64,000 nucleotides of DNA, from contig NZ_JABEQC010000001.1 in assembly GCF_013041605.1 (NCBI RefSeq), positions 248,001 to 312,000 on the forward strand, read 5' to 3'. Source of the DNA: Vibrio plantisponsor. GTDB taxonomy: Bacteria; Pseudomonadota; Gammaproteobacteria; Enterobacterales; Vibrionaceae. Below, piece after piece: positions 62,513 through 64,000 of the stretch; within the stretch, counting starts at the first letter, position 1; every line of letters begins with the position of its first letter. A model generated the notes under the pieces. It worked only from the letters and a program-made list of their open reading frames with translations, was not told where the DNA came from and did no database searches. Both the position numbers and the translations under genes were made by a program.

Positions 62513-62824
62513 TTACTCCGTAATTTCTAATTCTCTCTCCAACTTCTTAGATAGCTTGTTAAACAAGGTTTCCCTGCGTAGGTCGAGTATTTCCTGAATC
62601 AGTTTCTCTTTGGCTGATAAACCAAAATGCTTGGCGTAGTTTTTAATTTTCTGAATCTCTTCCGGCTCCAAACGGTAAACTTCATTCTTTAAGTAAGCTT
62701 CCGCTTCTTTCTTGATGAAGCCCTGCTGCTGCAGTAATTCAATAATCAACACATCAAAATCGTGAGTTACTCTTGCCATCATTTCCTGCTTAATTAACCA
62801 CTTAGTTCTCTGGAATTTACCCAT
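62513..62824 (-). CDS. Small soluble charged protein of unknown function
   Basis: 103 residues from ATG 62824; the frame opens at 62848 and another ATG pair lies near codon 14. It is mostly helical with many Lys and Glu (EEIQKIKNYAKHFGLSAKEKLIQEILDLRRE). There is no signal peptide or membrane helix. The middle (LLQQQGFIKKEAEAYLKNE) could pair as a coiled coil. No family recognised. Confidence 0.55.
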   Translation of the reverse strand: MGKFQRTKWLIKQEMMARVTHDFDVLIIELLQQQGFIKKEAEAYLKNEVYRLEPEEIQKIKNYAKHFGLSAKEKLIQEILDLRRETLFNKLSKKLERELEITE

Positions 62825-63054
62825 GATCACTATTTTTAAGACCGGCATAACCTACGCAGCGAACATTAAAAATGGGTTACAGAAAAAAGGCTATTTGATG
62901 ACAAAATTCCGATATGCCATTCCGGTTTGAATTCGTGTTTCTTACGCTTGAATTGGGCTTGATTTTGATCAATCAAACTTCAATTTCCTCTTCACTTGAC
63001 GCCACAAGAACTACAATTAGTGAGGTAGCAAATGATAGAAAATGGGAGGTTATG

Positions 63055-63477
63055 ATGAGCTTAATTCCTCGTGATTCATGGTCTGATTTCTATCGCGTAT
63101 TTGATCATGCATTCCCATCAATTCGCACTCGATTTGATGCGGAGGCTTTTTCACCTCGCGTTGATGTGATTGAAAAAGAAACCGCATTTGAAATCATTGC
63201 CGATTTGCCGGGAGTGGCTAAAGATGATGTGATCATCACCTATAAAAATGGTGCGCTAACAATTGAAGCCTCCACCAGCAAAACCGAAGAAAATACAGAT
63301 CAGAACAAAGTCATCCACAAAGAACGCTATGAAGGGAAAATGGTTCGCAGCTTTTCTTTAAGCGAAAACGTAAATCCAAAAGACATTTACGCAGAATTTG
63401 AGGATGGCGTGTTGGTTGTGGTTGTTCCTAAGCTAGAAACGCAACAAGTGGAAGACCACCGCATCACTATCAGTTAG
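63055..63477 (+). CDS. Small heat-shock protein, Hsp20 family
   Basis: 140 residues. The alpha-crystallin domain (about 35-135) has PRVDVIEKETAFEIIADLPGV (read in parts, about 36-56), YEGKMVRSFSLSENV (about 95-109) and the conserved ending AEFEDGVLVVVVPK (about 116-129). It prevents aggregation of unfolded proteins. GGGAGG is 5 nt before ATG 63055; ATG 63052 is adjacent. I could not identify a convincing heat-shock promoter. A terminator follows. Confidence 0.92.
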   Translation: MSLIPRDSWSDFYRVFDHAFPSIRTRFDAEAFSPRVDVIEKETAFEIIADLPGVAKDDVIITYKNGALTIEASTSKTEENTDQNKVIHKERYEGKMVRSFSLSENVNPKDIYAEFEDGVLVVVVPKLETQQVEDHRITIS

Positions 63478-63524
63478 TTGAATCATGCCAATTGATAGCT
63501 CATTGATGTGTACAACCAAAATCC

Positions 63525-63548
63525 AAAAGGGGCGAGATGCCCCTTTTT
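63525..63548. terminator. Bidirectional rho-independent terminator
   Basis: Stem AAAAGGGGC / GCCCCTTTT (63525-63533 and 63539-63547), 5-nt loop. The A/T flanks let it serve both hsp20 and the convergent LysR gene. Confidence 0.85.
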
Positions 63549-63553
63549 CTGAC

Positions 63554-64000
63554 TCAGACTCTCTGCCGAATCCTTTCTATCATGGATAACACCTTTTCGT
63601 CGTCACAGCCTATTTTGTGGTAGATACCAACGTTACCAAGCTTGTTTTCGTCAATGAAAAGGGTTTCAAACCCTTTCTGCATCATCCACGCTGTCAGCTC
63701 ACTGCTGTAGGGCATAATGGCATCACTGCTGCGTAATATATCCAAGCTGGCTGAAAATGAATCCACGTTATAAGTGGAACGCCCAACATCCGACGATATG
63801 CCCATCTGCGATTTCATATGATCCGCTAGCACTACGCTGTGCCGTGCATGATCCGGCGTGACACGAATCAGAGGATAGCTCGCATCTACCTCTGATATTG
63901 ACTGCACGTTACGCGTAAGCAGTGGATGATCACCTCGTACATAAACGGCTTCGCGATCCTGTAGCAAAGGGACAAACTGCACCCGACACCTTTCATGCAA
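63554..64000 (-). CDS. LysR-family regulator, C-terminal effector domain (partial)
   Basis: Only the last 149 codons are inside the window; the gene enters from the right edge. The visible part resembles a LysR substrate-binding domain: FVPLLQDREAVYVRGDHPLL, then VDSFSASLDILRSSDAIMPYSSELTAWM, ending in IERIRQRV. The DNA-binding domain lies outside the window. The effector is unknown. Confidence 0.7.
   Translation of the reverse strand: MHERCRVQFVPLLQDREAVYVRGDHPLLTRNVQSISEVDASYPLIRVTPDHARHSVVLADHMKSQMGISSDVGRSTYNVDSFSASLDILRSSDAIMPYSSELTAWMMQKGFETLFIDENKLGNVGIYHKIGCDDEKVLSMIERIRQRV

Noticed and set aside
62849..63050. Sigma-32 promoter for hsp20
   Set aside because: CTTGAA and CTTGAC hexamers occur but no CCCCAT-type -10 at the right distance.

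Overview
The window is a 64 kb piece of a gamma-proteobacterial chromosome, most likely from a nitrogen-fixing member of the Vibrionaceae. This is inferred from gene content and order: a Na+/H+-type Rnf cluster beside nifLA-nifB-fdxN-nifQ, a DUF3316-type protein next to a CusRS-like pair, murR/murQP, and MalS. No rRNA, tRNA, insertion sequence or CRISPR array was recognised.

Layout. 1-2.7 kb: a DEAD-box helicase cut by the left edge, a coiled-coil lipoprotein and a small membrane protein. 3.2-15.5 kb: nif block I. On the minus strand lie rnfABCDGEH and the flavodoxin gene nifF. On the plus strand lie nifLA, nifB, fdxN and nifQ. 15.5-20 kb: ordinary genes (DinB-like, P-loop kinase, DUF2059, rRNA/tRNA methylase, MFS). 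20-27.4 kb: a nitric-oxide detoxification block (hmp, nnrS, norR, hcp, hcr). 27.4-30.6 kb: a copper-type two-component system with matching CusR boxes on both sides. 30.7-36 kb: another P-loop kinase, a SoxR/MFS pair sharing a sox box, a lipoprotein and a MATE pump. 36-45 kb: small ORFs, a cold-shock protein, a YqhD-like dehydrogenase, N-acetylmuramate use (murP, murQ, murR), a CYTH protein, LysR/EamA and GNAT. 45-53 kb: nif block II on the minus strand, nifU-S-V-W-Z-M followed by modA-B-C. 53-64 kb: an aldo/keto reductase, an XRE regulator, MalS, an Opp/Nik-type ABC operon behind a Zur-like operator, Hsp20, and a LysR gene cut by the right edge.

How it works together. The window holds the regulators (NifL, NifA), the electron supply (Rnf complex, NifF, FdxN), and the cofactor and maturation machinery (NifB, NifQ, NifU, NifS, NifV, NifW, NifZ, NifM, ModABC). 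The nitrogenase structural genes nifHDK and the scaffold nifEN are not here and should lie elsewhere in the genome. Four nif transcription units (rnf, nifF, nifB, nifU) each have a -24/-12 sigma-54 promoter with a NifA upstream activator sequence, TGT-N10-ACA. In this genome those elements share a longer inverted repeat, TTTGTC-N8-GACAAA. Further sigma-54 promoters precede nifL, nnrS and hcp. The two nif blocks are separated by about 32 kb of unrelated genes.

All function calls come from reading motifs by eye. No database search was run.
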